Assembly: GCF_030227115.1 (NCBI RefSeq)
Contig: NZ_JASSUA010000001.1
Coordinates: 1,488,001-1,552,000, forward strand
Direction of reading: 5' to 3'
Length of the DNA: 64,000 nt
Source: Marinobacter sp. SS13-12
GTDB lineage: Bacteria; Pseudomonadota; Gammaproteobacteria; Pseudomonadales; Oleiphilaceae
The translations under genes were made by a program, and so were the position numbers. The notes under the pieces were generated by a model, which was not told where the DNA came from, did no database searches, and saw nothing but the letters and a program-made list of their open reading frames with translations. Shown in pieces: positions 28,909 to 38,960 of this stretch (position 1 is the first letter of the stretch; every line of letters starts with the position of its first letter).

Positions 28909-30937
28909 TCAGCTGTACGCCGGAACCTTAAACTCATTGGCCAGATCCTGAAGTACCCTCGCCAGTTTTGCCTGCTCTCCGGTCACCTGAGTAATTTCCT
29001 GGGAACCGGTCAGTGTCAGGATGGCTGCCTCGCTAACGGATTCCATATTGCCCGCAAGCTCCCGCGTCACTGACACCTGTTCCTCAGAGGCGGTGGCAAT
29101 CTGTGAGGCCATGTCAGAGATGCTGTTCACGTCGCTGAGTATATTGGCAAACGTCTGTTCCAGCTCCAATGCCTGCTCGCTGGTCTCATTGGCCAGTTTG
29201 TGGCTGGCGGTGATGGAGCGGCTGGCGCTGTCAGTGATATCTTTGAATCCATTTATAATGCCTTCAATTTTGGTTGTGGATTCGTGAGTCTGCCGCGCCA
29301 GGGTCCGTACTTCATCGGCCACCACTGCAAAACCACGGCCATGCTCTCCCGCGCGGGCGGCTTCGATGGCGGCATTGAGGGCAAGCAGGTTGGTCTGGTC
29401 CGCCACCTGGCGAATCACATCCACCACCTCGCTGATCGTGGTGCTGCGGCGTTCCAGCTCCTCAATCACCTCATTGACTTCCTGCACCGAAGTGGCCAGG
29501 GAGCGGATTCTGCGCACACTACCGTGTAAAACTTCCTCGCCGGCGCGGCTTTTTTCCATGGCGCTGCCGGCTGCATCGGCCACTTGCTGGGTATTGCGAG
29601 AGATTTCTTCGGAGGTCGCAGACATCTCCTCGGTTGCAGCGGCAACCTGCTCGATCTGTTGCTGTTGATTCTTTACCTGCCCGGTATTCTGGTCGGCGGT
29701 GGAGCTGGTTTCTTCGGTGGCTGTTGCCAGCTGAACACTGGCCTTGTCGATGTGCTGCAGAGCACTACCGAAACGGCCGAACAGTTCATTGATGGCCTTG
29801 CCAATGGTACCCACCTCATCGGTGCTGGATATGGAAACCTGGCGGGTCAGATCTTTGTTGTCCATGGCAAACCGGACGGCAGCAAGTAGTTCAGCGACCT
29901 GACGGCTGATGGCGCGGATGATAATCACTGTCAGCACCAATACGGAAACAATGGCAGCTAGCGCAACAGTCGACGCAGTGACCAGCTCACCGCGAGCAGT
30001 GGCAACACCGTTGTCGGCCTGCGTCAGAATTTTTTGCAGCTCATCCGTGCGGACCTGGTTGAGACTCTCTATGCGACGAGTAGTGGTCTCAAACCACTTC
30101 GGTGCGTCCAGTGCGTACAAGCCGGCCGGGCTGCTGAACAGGGTTTCACGCATCTCCATAAGTTCCCGGTTAGCAGGTGTTTGTCTGAGGTTTTCAAGAG
30201 AAGTGCTCAGTGCAGCATCGGAAGGGAGCATGTTCAGGGCCTGGTTCAGGTACGAATCCTGCTGCCCACCCAGGGCGGCTATGTTTTGGATGGAGGGCAG
30301 GTCAAAGTCGCCGCTGCGAATGAGTGATGCGCCGGCGGCCCGCTCCCGACCGGCTCGCTCTGTAGTCTCTGCAAGGGCGTAGTAGGCGCTCACTCCCCGG
30401 GGTCAGCTCCGGATCGGTGGCGCGTCGAATGATCAGTGGGATTCGGTCCATTAACCCCATGATAATCGCGGTATAGCGCTTCGCTGATTCGGCGGCGACA
30501 ATGCTTCGCCTGTCCACCGACTGCCGAAGAGAGTTCAGGTCGCTCAGGGCCTGCCGTACTGACTGGATGTTGTCGGTCACGCTGTTGTCGAAGTCGGCGT
30601 GGGCCAGTGCGGTATCAAGTTGTGCCCGGTAATCCCGCAGGCGGGCATCGGTCTGTTGCCGTTGTGTTTCCAGTTCCCGCGTTGACTGTTTGGCGGCATC
30701 CGTTTCCGGCTGGCTGGCAAAGCGAACGGCGGAACGGCCCCGCTCTTTCTGCAGGGTTTCAATCAGTGGGTCACCAATATCAGCCAGCTCCACCATAGTG
30801 CGCAGTTGTCGCATATTGCCAAGTTCATCATAGCTGTTGGCGATAGAGTCGATCGCAAACCAGGCGATAACCACCAATGCCGGCACCACCAGCGTCAGGA
30901 GTTTGCCTCGCATGGAAAGATTGTTGATCAGATTCAT
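28909..30937 (-). pseudogene. NIT-domain methyl-accepting chemotaxis protein, frameshifted
   Basis: Two minus-strand frames join into one 675-residue chemoreceptor if one base is removed from the run CCCCGGGG at 30395-30402; the span is 2029 bases, one more than a multiple of three. The N-terminal frame starts MNLINNLSMRGKLLTL (membrane helix) and continues as a nitrate/nitrite-sensing NIT domain ('DPLIETLQKERGRSAVRFAS'). The second frame, from '[21 protein letters not shown]', has the rest of NIT, a second helix (about residues 320-340), HAMP and the signalling tip '[37 protein letters not shown]'. Either a true single-base insertion or a sequencing error. NIT domains bind nitrate or nitrite, fitting the nitrate-respiration genes nearby. 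Confidence 0.85.
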
Positions 30938-31161
30938 GATTCGTTCTCATCTGTAAAACGTGCGCCCATTGTCCGCAAGGGATGGGGATGGTGGTATTCG
31001 CGTGAGTGGGTAGCTGTGGTGGTAGTTTCGGGCGGGTAAGTCTTTGTAAGTTGGTGTTAGTCTGCTGTTTTTAAGTCAGAAATTCTGGCACTAGGTAATT
31101 GTGCCTGGAGTATTTAATGAGAGGTATACAGAAGCCTGCAGGTGACCTTTCAAAAACCGGG

Positions 31162-31203
31162 CTGACAATGGTCAATGTATCTCCGTGACGTTGCCGCTAG
31201 GCT
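31162..31203 (+). promoter_or_regulatory. FNR/DNR-like box and -10 element of ubiU
   Basis: CTGAC-AATG-GTCAA at 31162-31175, a dyad of FNR/DNR type. TAGGCT at 31198-31203 lies at class II -10 spacing; transcription would start near 31210, 22 bases before the ubiU ATG. The rest of the gap 30938-31161 shows nothing clear. Confidence 0.5.
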
Positions 31204-31231
31204 GCACGTTGTTTCATTCAGCGGAGGGGTT

Positions 31232-32227
31232 ATGGAACTCGTATGCCCGGCCGGCAGTCTGCCGGCCTTGAAAACCGCCGTGGATAATGGCGCTGATGCG
31301 GTCTACTTCGGTTTCCGCGACAGCACCAATGCCCGCCAGTTTGCAGGGCTGAATTTTAATGACAAGCGCGCTGGCGAAGGTATTGAATATGCCCACTCCA
31401 AAGGCAGCCGCGTGTTCTGTGCCATTAACACCTACCCGCAACCGGATGGCTGGGAGCAGTGGAAAGGGGCAGTAGACCGTGCCGCCGGCCTGGGTGTGGA
31501 TGCCATCATCCTGGCCGATATGGGCCTGCTGGATTACGCCGCCAATAAATACCCGCATATCCCCCGGCACCTGTCTGTTCAGGGCTCCGCCACCAGTTAT
31601 GAAGCCCTGTCATTCTACAAGGACAACTTTGATATCCGCCGGGCCGTGTTACCCCGCGTGCTTTCCCTGGACCAGGTCCGGGGTGTGGCAAAACACAGCC
31701 CGGTTGAGCTGGAAGTCTTCGCCTTTGGCAGCCTGTGCATCATGGCAGAAGGCCGCTGTTATCTTTCATCCTACCTGACGGATGAATCCCCCAATACCCG
31801 CGGTGCCTGCTCGCCGGCCAAGGCTGTGCGCTGGCAGGAGACTCCGCAGGGGCTGGAATCGCGCCTGAACGATGTTCTGATTGACCGCTACGGACCGGGA
31901 GAATCTGCCGGTTATCCAACGTTGTGCAAAGGCCGATTCGAGGTTGAAGGCAGTGTTTATCACGCCATTGAAGAGCCGGTCAGCCTGAGCACTCTGGATA
32001 TGTTGCCGAAACTGAAGGAACTGGGTATCAGCGCGGTGAAAATCGAGGGCCGTCAACGCAGTCCAGCTTATATTGCCGATGTAGCCCGCACCTGGCGCCA
32101 TGCCCTGGATAACCTGGAAGCCCGGCCGGATGACTATAAAGTTGATCCGGCCTGGAGAAACACCCTTTCGGGCCTGTCCGAGGGCGGGTTGACCACCCTG
32201 GGCGCCTACCATCGCAAATGGAAATAG
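31232..32227 (+). CDS. ubiU: O2-independent ubiquinone hydroxylation protein UbiU
   Basis: U32 peptidase-like [4Fe-4S] protein of 331 residues that with UbiV hydroxylates the ubiquinone ring without oxygen. 'MELVCPAGSLPALKTAVDNGADAVYFG' is the family start. Cluster cysteines lie in 'GSLCIMAEGRCYLSSYLTDE', 'TRGACSPAK' and 'PTLCKGRF'. GCGGAGGGG sits just before the ATG at 31232; the frame is open further up but lacks a ribosome site. Twelve bases before ubiV. UbiT is coded at 56246 in the same window. Confidence 0.93.
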   Translation: MELVCPAGSLPALKTAVDNGADAVYFGFRDSTNARQFAGLNFNDKRAGEGIEYAHSKGSRVFCAINTYPQPDGWEQWKGAVDRAAGLGVDAIILADMGLLDYAANKYPHIPRHLSVQGSATSYEALSFYKDNFDIRRAVLPRVLSLDQVRGVAKHSPVELEVFAFGSLCIMAEGRCYLSSYLTDESPNTRGACSPAKAVRWQETPQGLESRLNDVLIDRYGPGESAGYPTLCKGRFEVEGSVYHAIEEPVSLSTLDMLPKLKELGISAVKIEGRQRSPAYIADVARTWRHALDNLEARPDDYKVDPAWRNTLSGLSEGGLTTLGAYHRKWK

Positions 32228-32239
32228 GTTCTTCCGATT

Positions 32240-33130
32240 ATGATGAAGTTATCCCTGGGCCCGATTCTGTGGTTCTGGTCCAAGCAGAGTGTTTTTGATT
32301 TCTATGGCAAGGCCGCCGAGTGGCCGTTAGATACCATCTATCTGGGCGAAGCCGTGTGCTCGCGCCGGCGGGAACTTAAGCCGGATGACTGGTTTGATAT
32401 GGCCCGTGACCTGAAAGCCTGCGGTAAGGAGGTGGTGCTTTCTACCCAGACCCTGATTGAATCCGAGGCGGATCTGAGACGCCTGCGCCGGATCTGCGAC
32501 CAGAATGAATTCATGGTGGAGGCCAACGACCAGAGCGCCGTTCAGGTTGCCGTTCGCAATCACATACCATTTATTACCGGCCCTTCCATGAACCTCTACA
32601 ATGTCGCCTCATTGAAAGTCTTGGCAAGGCAGGGGCTGAAGGGTTGGAACCTGCCAGTGGAGCTGGGTAAGGAATCTCTGGAGGAACTCATCAAGGGCCT
32701 GAAAGCAGAGGGCCTGGACTTGCCTGCGGAAGTGTTTGCCTGGGGCTTCCTGCCATTGGCCTGGTCTTCCCGCTGTTTCACTGCCCGGCATTACAACCTG
32801 CCGAAAGACAACTGTGAATTCCGCTGCCTGGAGCATCCGGACGGTATGGAGCTGCGCTCCCGTGAAAGCCAGGAACTGTTCCGGCTGAATGGTATTTCCA
32901 CTCTGTCAGGCTCGCGCTATGACCTGATGCGGGAGCTGCCGGATATGGAACGCATGGGGGTGTCTACCGTGCGCCTGAGCCCGGAACATCTTGGTATGGA
33001 TGAGGTGGTCAAGCGGTTCGATCAGGTGCGCCGTGGTGAGGCACCGGCGACCGATCCGCTGCAGCTGGTGGAGGCGCCACCCTGCAACGGATACTGGTAC
33101 GGCAAGCCGGGAATGGAACTGGTCGGCTAG
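32240..33130 (+). CDS. ubiV: O2-independent ubiquinone hydroxylation protein UbiV
   Basis: U32 family partner of UbiU, 296 residues (usual length). Conserved segments: 'LSLGPILWFWSK', 'YLGEAVCSRRRELK', 'WGFLPLAWSSRCFTARHYNLPKDNCEFRCLEHPDG', the latter giving three of the cluster Cys. Two ATGs are adjacent (32240, 32243). Forms a heterodimer with UbiU and allows ubiquinone synthesis for nitrate respiration. Ends six bases from the convergent cytochrome gene. Confidence 0.93.
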   Translation: MMKLSLGPILWFWSKQSVFDFYGKAAEWPLDTIYLGEAVCSRRRELKPDDWFDMARDLKACGKEVVLSTQTLIESEADLRRLRRICDQNEFMVEANDQSAVQVAVRNHIPFITGPSMNLYNVASLKVLARQGLKGWNLPVELGKESLEELIKGLKAEGLDLPAEVFAWGFLPLAWSSRCFTARHYNLPKDNCEFRCLEHPDGMELRSRESQELFRLNGISTLSGSRYDLMRELPDMERMGVSTVRLSPEHLGMDEVVKRFDQVRRGEAPATDPLQLVEAPPCNGYWYGKPGMELVG

Positions 33131-33136
33131 GGCCGA

Positions 33137-33607
33137 TCAGTCCCCTGAGGATTTAACACCAGGGAAACGGTCAGATACGTACTTGCCGTGGCATTGAATA
33201 CAGTTGCCTGTCATTTTGTTGAACAGCTTTTGCTGTTTTTTCGTGTCCTTGTCTCTGCCGGCTTCGGCCAGTGATGCCGCGAGTTTGTGAAACTCCTTGT
33301 CCAGTTTGATGAAGCCCTTCGGGACAGCCGACATCAGGTCTTTGCGATCCTGTTCGGTCAGTTCCTGTTGCAGGATGAAGCTGTCATGAATTTGTTGGGC
33401 ATTTTCAGCAACACTCTCATGTTGCCCCATGACCATGGCGGAATGAATAGAGGCCATGCCTCCCTGCACCGCTCTCATCTCCTTCTGAAGCAGTTGGCTC
33501 AGTTTGTCAGTGAGTTTCGGGGTGACAGGTTCCGCCGCCAGTGAACTGGTTGAAACTGCCAGGCCCAACAGTACGGTTGCCAGGAATTTTCCGGTTCTAG
33601 CTGTCAT
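33137..33607 (-). CDS. Periplasmic cytochrome c with C-terminal heme site (class II/c'-like)
   Basis: Protein of 156 residues: signal peptide (MTARTGKFLATVLLGLAVSTSSLAAEP), four-helix-type body, and a single heme motif CIQCH near the C-terminus ('KMTGNCIQCHGKYVSDRF'), the layout of class II cytochromes such as c'. It differs from classical c' in sequence, so the class is inferred from layout. AAAGGA lies upstream of the start at 33607. Downstream of and codirectional with the RND pump gene, 49 bases away; more likely linked in function to NO/nitrite handling. Convergent with ubiV. Confidence 0.72.
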   Translation of the reverse strand: MTARTGKFLATVLLGLAVSTSSLAAEPVTPKLTDKLSQLLQKEMRAVQGGMASIHSAMVMGQHESVAENAQQIHDSFILQQELTEQDRKDLMSAVPKGFIKLDKEFHKLAASLAEAGRDKDTKKQQKLFNKMTGNCIQCHGKYVSDRFPGVKSSGD

Positions 33608-33656
33608 GTTTAATGATTCCTTTTGTTTGCAGGTTTTAAATACCATAGCAGTGGTG

Positions 33657-36600
33657 CTACTGCCTGTCAGGGTCGGGCGCTCTCGCCCAGCCAAGATCTT
33701 CAAGAATCGTGTAAAGCGCCGGCAATGCCACCAGTATCACAACGGTGGACACCAGCAGGCCGAATACCACCGAGATCACCAGTGGAATGACTGCCATGGC
33801 CTGGGTGCTGGTTTCGGCCAGCAGGGGCAGCAGGCCGGCGACGGTAGTGCTGGTGGTGATCAGGATGGCCCGGAAGCGGGCGCGGCTGGCGGTACCGGCG
33901 GCTTCCCGGGCACTCATGCCCTGAGCCCGGTAGGCCTTGATGAACTGCACCAGCAGAATCGCGTTGTTGACCACAATACCCGCAAGAGAGGCGGCGCCGA
34001 TCAGTGAGGGCATGGACAGGTTGTAGCCCATGAGCAGGTGGCCCCACACGGCTCCCATAAAGGCCACCGGGATCGCCAGCATCACGATGATCGGCTCAAG
34101 GTAGCTGCGGAACTGGAACGACAGGATCAGGAAGATCCCCAGCAACCCGATCAGCAGTCCCCGGGCGATGGATTGGCCGGTTTCCCGGGAGCGGGCGGTC
34201 TGGCCTTCCACCTGCAGGCTGATCTCTGGCCATTGCTCACGAAGTTGCGGAAACAATCGGTTCTGTAAGTCGGCCACGATGGCACCGGCGTTGGTTTTTC
34301 GGCCGTTCACGTCGGCCGATACGGTGACTGTGCGTTGGCCGTCAATACGGGTGACCTGCGACCATTGCCGATCCTCGGTGATGGTGGCCACTTCGCGCAA
34401 CGGAATCATCTGGCCCTTGGCCGTGGTGATCACGGTATCCTCTAGGAATTGGCGGGTGTTGCGTTCGGCGCTGGTCTGGCGCACCAGGATTTCGATGTGC
34501 TGGTCACCGAGCTGCACCGTATCCACGATATCTCCCAGCAGGCCGGTGCGGATCTGGCTGGCCACTTCAGCGGCATTCAGGCCGAGAGAGAGGGCGCTGT
34601 CGTGCAGTGTCAGAATCCGCTGGGGCTTGCCGGGGCGAAGATCATCCAGCACGTTGAACGTGCCGTTATAGCTGGAGATGTCCTCCCCCAGAAAACGGGC
34701 CGCGGCTTTAAGTTCGTCCAGATCGGTACCCTGCAGGCGGACCTCGATCGGAACGCCGGCCGGGCCGAAGCCGGGTTCCTGGATGTTCATGGCAATCAGC
34801 CCCGGAATCTCACCTATTTCCTGATACCAGCGGTCAGTGAGGGTGGCCAGATCGACGGTGCGCAGCTCTGCGGTCAGTAAATCGGCCATTACGGTGGCCA
34901 CATGGGCGCCTTTCTCGCCGGCTCCTGCATGCTGGTTGAAGCGGGTCTGGATGTTTTGCACCAGGGCTTGCTGGTCGGGTGGTTCCGACGCGTATTCCTC
35001 GTTGATCCTGTGCATGGCCGAGGTGATGCGATCAGTAACGGCCTGCGTCTGGTGCAGGGGCGTGCCCTGGGGCATCAGCACCCGGGCTTCCAGAACGTCA
35101 CCGTCAATTTCCGGCATGGCTTCCATGCGTACATGGCCACCCGCCATAAGCCCCACCGAGCCAAGGATAATCAGAAGCATGCCTGCCAATACTCCGTAGC
35201 GGAAACGAATGGCGATGTCAGCCAGCTTTCCCACCTTTTCACGAACCTTTTCAAAGCCGTTGTCGAAAGCGGCGCGGAAGCGGGACGGCGCTTTCTCGCC
35301 CTTGTTGCCGAGACCACTTTTGAGGTGGTGGGGGAGTATCCAGAAAGCTTCGACCAGTGAGGCGGCCAGGGCGGCAATCAGAACGACCGGCAAGACCTCC
35401 AGCACCGATCCCAGCTCGCCGGCCAGGAACGCCAAAGGGATGAACACGGAAACCGTGGTCAGAAAGGACGACAGCACCCCGGGGAGAATTTCCTGGGTGC
35501 CTCTGACGGCAGATTCCAGCGGGCTGAAGCCCTCGGATGCCCGCTGGGCGATGTTGTCGGTGACCACCACGGAGTCGTCCATGACAATACCAATAGCCAT
35601 GAGCAGGGCCACCAGAGTGATCATGTTCAGCGACAGCCCGGTCAGGACCATCATCACAAAGGCCCCGGCAAAGGCGGCAGGCAGGCCGAACAGGGCCCAG
35701 AAGGCGAGGCGGGGGCGGAAGAACAGTCCCATCACGAGACCCACCAGCAGCAATCCGGTGATCCCGTTGCCCACAAGCATCTGCAAGCGGTCCCGGACGA
35801 TGGACGTCATGTCCTGGGTAATCTCCAGTGCCACGGTGCCACCACGGCGGGTCTTCTCCTCATCAACAAAGGCCTGTAGCGAATCCATTACCCGTAGGGC
35901 ATCGTCGTGCCGGTTCTTGTGGATCTCCAGAATAATGGCGCGCTGGCCGTTGAATTCCACCCGTTCCTCTTCCCGTTCATGGGCTTCGGTAATGGTGGCG
36001 AGATCGCCCAGGGTAAGCACGGCACCGGCTTCGCCACCAATGATTGGAAGCTCGGCCAGGGCCCGCAGGGAACGCCGCTCATCCACGAACCTAAGCTGGA
36101 TATCCTGGCTGTCGGTTTCAATGTTGCCCAGGGGCATGTCCAGGTTCTGGCTGCTGATGGCACGGGCGATGTCACGCACACCCAGGCCATACTGGCGCAG
36201 CAGGTCCCGGGAGACTTCCACGTGCCATTGGCGCTGGGACAGGCCAACGGGGATAACATCGGCCACGCCCTCCATGGCGAAAAGTCGGTCTTCCAACTGG
36301 TTGGTGTAAGCCTCCAGGTGGGAAAAGCTCATAGGCCCGTATATTGCGATGGCCGCCACCAGACTGGTCCGGTACAGCTCGCGGATAACCGGCTCTTCGG
36401 CTTCCTCGGGCAGGTCGGTCAGCGCTTCAATTTCGGTGCGTATATCATCCAGAAACCGGCCCATATCGCCCTGTGGCGCCATGCTGGCTATGGTCTGGGC
36501 CTGATTGTCCCTCGCGGTGCAGGAGATTTCCTCCATGTAGTCCACACGCTGCAATGCTTCGCCCAGACGCTGGCAGATGGCTTCCTCCACATCCGCTGCG

Positions 36601-36758
36601 GTGGCACCCCGGTATTCCATGGTGATGCTGACTTCCGGTGGCAGGTAGTCCGGAAAGGTTTCCCGGGTCAGGTTCGGTGCCGAAAACAGGCCTGCCGCCA
36701 GAATCAGAATCAGCAGCAGGTTGCCCGCAGTAGGATGGCCGGCAAACCAGCGGATCAT
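33657..36758 (-). CDS. RND-family efflux pump, inner-membrane subunit
   Basis: Proton-driven multidrug-type pump of 1033 residues. Helix 1 'IRWFAGHPTAGNLLLILILAAGLF' and periplasmic 'YLPPEVSITMEYRGATAADVEE' are RND hallmarks; helix 4 has 'AIGIVMDDSVVVTDNI' with the paired Asp used for proton transfer. Twelve membrane helices in two sets. It belongs to the branch with 'RETFPDYLPPEV', distant from AcrB. The start overlaps the adaptor stop by four bases (ATGA). No outer-membrane channel gene is present, so it would borrow a TolC. Substrate unknown. Confidence 0.9.
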   Translation of the reverse strand: MIRWFAGHPTAGNLLLILILAAGLFSAPNLTRETFPDYLPPEVSITMEYRGATAADVEEAICQRLGEALQRVDYMEEISCTARDNQAQTIASMAPQGDMGRFLDDIRTEIEALTDLPEEAEEPVIRELYRTSLVAAIAIYGPMSFSHLEAYTNQLEDRLFAMEGVADVIPVGLSQRQWHVEVSRDLLRQYGLGVRDIARAISSQNLDMPLGNIETDSQDIQLRFVDERRSLRALAELPIIGGEAGAVLTLGDLATITEAHEREEERVEFNGQRAIILEIHKNRHDDALRVMDSLQAFVDEEKTRRGGTVALEITQDMTSIVRDRLQMLVGNGITGLLLVGLVMGLFFRPRLAFWALFGLPAAFAGAFVMMVLTGLSLNMITLVALLMAIGIVMDDSVVVTDNIAQRASEGFSPLESAVRGTQEILPGVLSSFLTTVSVFIPLAFLAGELGSVLEVLPVVLIAALAASLVEAFWILPHHLKSGLGNKGEKAPSRFRAAFDNGFEKVREKVGKLADIAIRFRYGVLAGMLLIILGSVGLMAGGHVRMEAMPEIDGDVLEARVLMPQGTPLHQTQAVTDRITSAMHRINEEYASEPPDQQALVQNIQTRFNQHAGAGEKGAHVATVMADLLTAELRTVDLATLTDRWYQEIGEIPGLIAMNIQEPGFGPAGVPIEVRLQGTDLDELKAAARFLGEDISSYNGTFNVLDDLRPGKPQRILTLHDSALSLGLNAAEVASQIRTGLLGDIVDTVQLGDQHIEILVRQTSAERNTRQFLEDTVITTAKGQMIPLREVATITEDRQWSQVTRIDGQRTVTVSADVNGRKTNAGAIVADLQNRLFPQLREQWPEISLQVEGQTARSRETGQSIARGLLIGLLGIFLILSFQFRSYLEPIIVMLAIPVAFMGAVWGHLLMGYNLSMPSLIGAASLAGIVVNNAILLVQFIKAYRAQGMSAREAAGTASRARFRAILITTSTTVAGLLPLLAETSTQAMAVIPLVISVVFGLLVSTVVILVALPALYTILEDLGWARAPDPDRQ

Positions 36759-38125
36759 GGCTGCTCTCCGGCAGCCATTCTCTGCAGCCGTTGACGGACT
36801 TGCTCATCGGGTCGCGGCTTCAGAAGTGTGCCATCAATTGCCGGGACCAGATCGTCCAGAATCAGCCGGTCGCCGGGTGCCAGTCCGCCGCTGATCACTG
36901 CAAGCTCACCCTGTTGCCAGGCCAGAGTGACGGGCTGGCGCTGCAGGCGGTCATCACCATCGGCCAGGTACACCTCGCCCTGGTGAATGGTGCTGGCCGG
37001 CACCACCAGCACCGGATCGGGTGTCGGAACTGCGATAGTCGCCTGTACAAACATGTTTCGCACCAGCGGTGGCCGGGCTGGGGGACTGGCATCGCGGTAT
37101 GGCTCCTCCACCGTAATGACTGCCTGCACAGTGCGTGTGACCGGGTCGAGGCTGCCAGTAACCCGGGTCAGCTTGCCCGACCATTGGCTGTCGGGTGCGC
37201 CGGTCGGGTGCACCCACACAGTCAGCGAATCCAGGGGCAGTTGCTGGTGGAAGTCGGTAAAGCCCCGGGAAGCTCTGTTGTCTGCCAGCTCAGGAACGCC
37301 CGGTATCTGGAACAGCACGTTACGAAGCTCGGATATTTCCAGCTGCACGGTGGCTTCTGCAGCGGTGATATCATCCGCCACAAACAGGGTCTGACCGGGG
37401 TTCACCTGTTGGCCGGTTTCGATGTCGGATTGGTGAACCCGCATATCCCAGGGGGCCTCAAAGCGAGTATCCTCAAGGTCTTCCCGGGCACCGGCCAGGG
37501 CCGACTCACTCCGGGCCAGGCGGGCATTCAGGGTGTCCTTGCGCACGGGGATCAGGTTGAGCTGGTTTTGCAGGGACTGCACCGCCTGTTGTTGCTGCAG
37601 GGTGGCCCGTTGTTGTTCATCCAGCCGGGTTTCAGACAGGGCACCACGATCCACCAGGGTTTTTGCCCGTTCCAGTTCCCGCTGGGCGAGGGCCAGCCGG
37701 CGGTTTTCCAGCTCCAGCAGCTCCCGTGTGTTTCGCTGCTCCTGCTCCAGTTGCCGCAGTTCCGCCTCAAGGCCGGCGATATCGGCCTTGGCCGAGGCCT
37801 CGGCCAGTTTGTAACGGGTTGGGTCTATCTGCAGCAGGCGGGTACCTTCGGGAAGCAGGTTGCCGCTTTCCAGATCCGGGTGCTTCCAGGTGATACGACC
37901 TCCCACGCTGGCCACAGCCTTCCAGCTCCGGGCAGGTAACACCTGGCCATAACCACGGGCTTCGGTTCGGACGGTCAGGGGCGTGACTTCAAGGATTCTT
38001 GCCGGTGTTGCTGTTACCTGTTCAGTTGACCGCTCTGGTGGCTGCTTCAGTTTCACCATTATCACCACGAAGGCAGTGCCGGCGATCAGTGTCAGGGCGA
38101 GGATGATTTTATTCGTTCGGGTCAT
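36755..38125 (-). CDS. RND efflux periplasmic adaptor subunit
   Basis: Membrane-fusion protein of 456 residues: N-terminal anchor (IILALTLIAGTAFVVIMVKL), a long coiled-coil hairpin (about 115-210, rich in Gln, Glu, Arg and Leu), lipoyl half-sites ('VASVGGRITWKHPDL' and 'RFEAPWDMRV') and a C-terminal beta-barrel. Starts two bases after the TetR stop. Middle gene of a tetR-adaptor-pump operon. Confidence 0.88.
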   Translation of the reverse strand: MTRTNKIILALTLIAGTAFVVIMVKLKQPPERSTEQVTATPARILEVTPLTVRTEARGYGQVLPARSWKAVASVGGRITWKHPDLESGNLLPEGTRLLQIDPTRYKLAEASAKADIAGLEAELRQLEQEQRNTRELLELENRRLALAQRELERAKTLVDRGALSETRLDEQQRATLQQQQAVQSLQNQLNLIPVRKDTLNARLARSESALAGAREDLEDTRFEAPWDMRVHQSDIETGQQVNPGQTLFVADDITAAEATVQLEISELRNVLFQIPGVPELADNRASRGFTDFHQQLPLDSLTVWVHPTGAPDSQWSGKLTRVTGSLDPVTRTVQAVITVEEPYRDASPPARPPLVRNMFVQATIAVPTPDPVLVVPASTIHQGEVYLADGDDRLQRQPVTLAWQQGELAVISGGLAPGDRLILDDLVPAIDGTLLKPRPDEQVRQRLQRMAAGEQP

Positions 38126-38127
38126 CG

Positions 38128-38760
38128 TTACTCTCCGTCATCACTCGTCCGGATGCTGGCACTAAACAGCTTGAAAATTCGGGGTGCCGACTCTTCGATA
38201 GACATAATGTCGCCACCCACCATGGCCTGCACCACCAGGCCCTGAATGGCGCCGATGTAGAGCACCGCAGCGGCTTCTGTGTCGATGGTCGGGCTGATGC
38301 ATTTTTGTTCGATACCGAGGTGCAGCAGAGCAACGACTTTCTGGCGGTAGAAAGCCAGCGTCTGGCGGATGATACGCTTGGCGGGTTGGTTGCCCGGTTT
38401 CTGGAGCTCACCGAGCATCAGCCTCGGAATACCCGGATGGCGGGCAATAAAGCCGATATGCGCCAGAAACATGGCTTCCAGGGCCTTGTCTGCCCCTTCG
38501 TGCTGGTCGGCAACACTGAACACCCGTGTTGTCAGTTGACCGGCTACCCATCCAGCTACTGACTCCCACAGGCTGCTCTTGTTGGGAAAATGCTTGAACA
38601 GGGCACCCTGGGACACCCCCACCTTTTGAGCAATGCGGGTAGTTGTCAGGGTGGAGGGATCCTGCTCGCCGCACAGATGCACCACTGCCTCAATGGTCTC
38701 GGACTGGCGTTGTTCGGTGCTTTGGTAGGCTCGTTTTGTGGATTCTGGAGTGGTTGCCAT
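38128..38760 (-). CDS. TetR/AcrR-family repressor of the RND operon
   Basis: 210 residues. The N-terminal helix-turn-helix 'TTTRIAQKVGVSQGALFKHFPNKSSLWESV' (about 39-68) is typical TetR; the C-terminal part is ligand-binding helices. First gene of the operon it should control, with a palindromic operator candidate 17 bases upstream of its start. Confidence 0.88.
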   Translation of the reverse strand: MATTPESTKRAYQSTEQRQSETIEAVVHLCGEQDPSTLTTTRIAQKVGVSQGALFKHFPNKSSLWESVAGWVAGQLTTRVFSVADQHEGADKALEAMFLAHIGFIARHPGIPRLMLGELQKPGNQPAKRIIRQTLAFYRQKVVALLHLGIEQKCISPTIDTEAAAVLYIGAIQGLVVQAMVGGDIMSIEESAPRIFKLFSASIRTSDDGE

Positions 38761-38776
38761 CGGTTTCTCAAAGAAG

Positions 38777-38794
38777 AAAGTGATTAATTACTTT
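38777..38794. promoter_or_regulatory. Palindromic operator candidate for the TetR repressor
   Basis: AAAGTGATTAATTACTTT is an 18-bp dyad with one mismatched pair, in the leader/promoter of the tetR-adaptor-pump operon. Size and position suit a TetR dimer site and autoregulation. Confidence 0.6.
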
Positions 38795-38960
38795 ATTCTG
38801 AAAGGAGCTGCTGGTTTTTGCAAGGCTGGTTTTGTGCAGGGTGGGTCCGGCATTGGCATTTGTCTGGGGTCTGAGCACTGCATACACTGATGACGGATCT
38901 CTCTCGGAAAGCCTGCGGGAGTTCGTTCCCCGGCAGGCAGATCAGCAGGAGCAATCGTCT

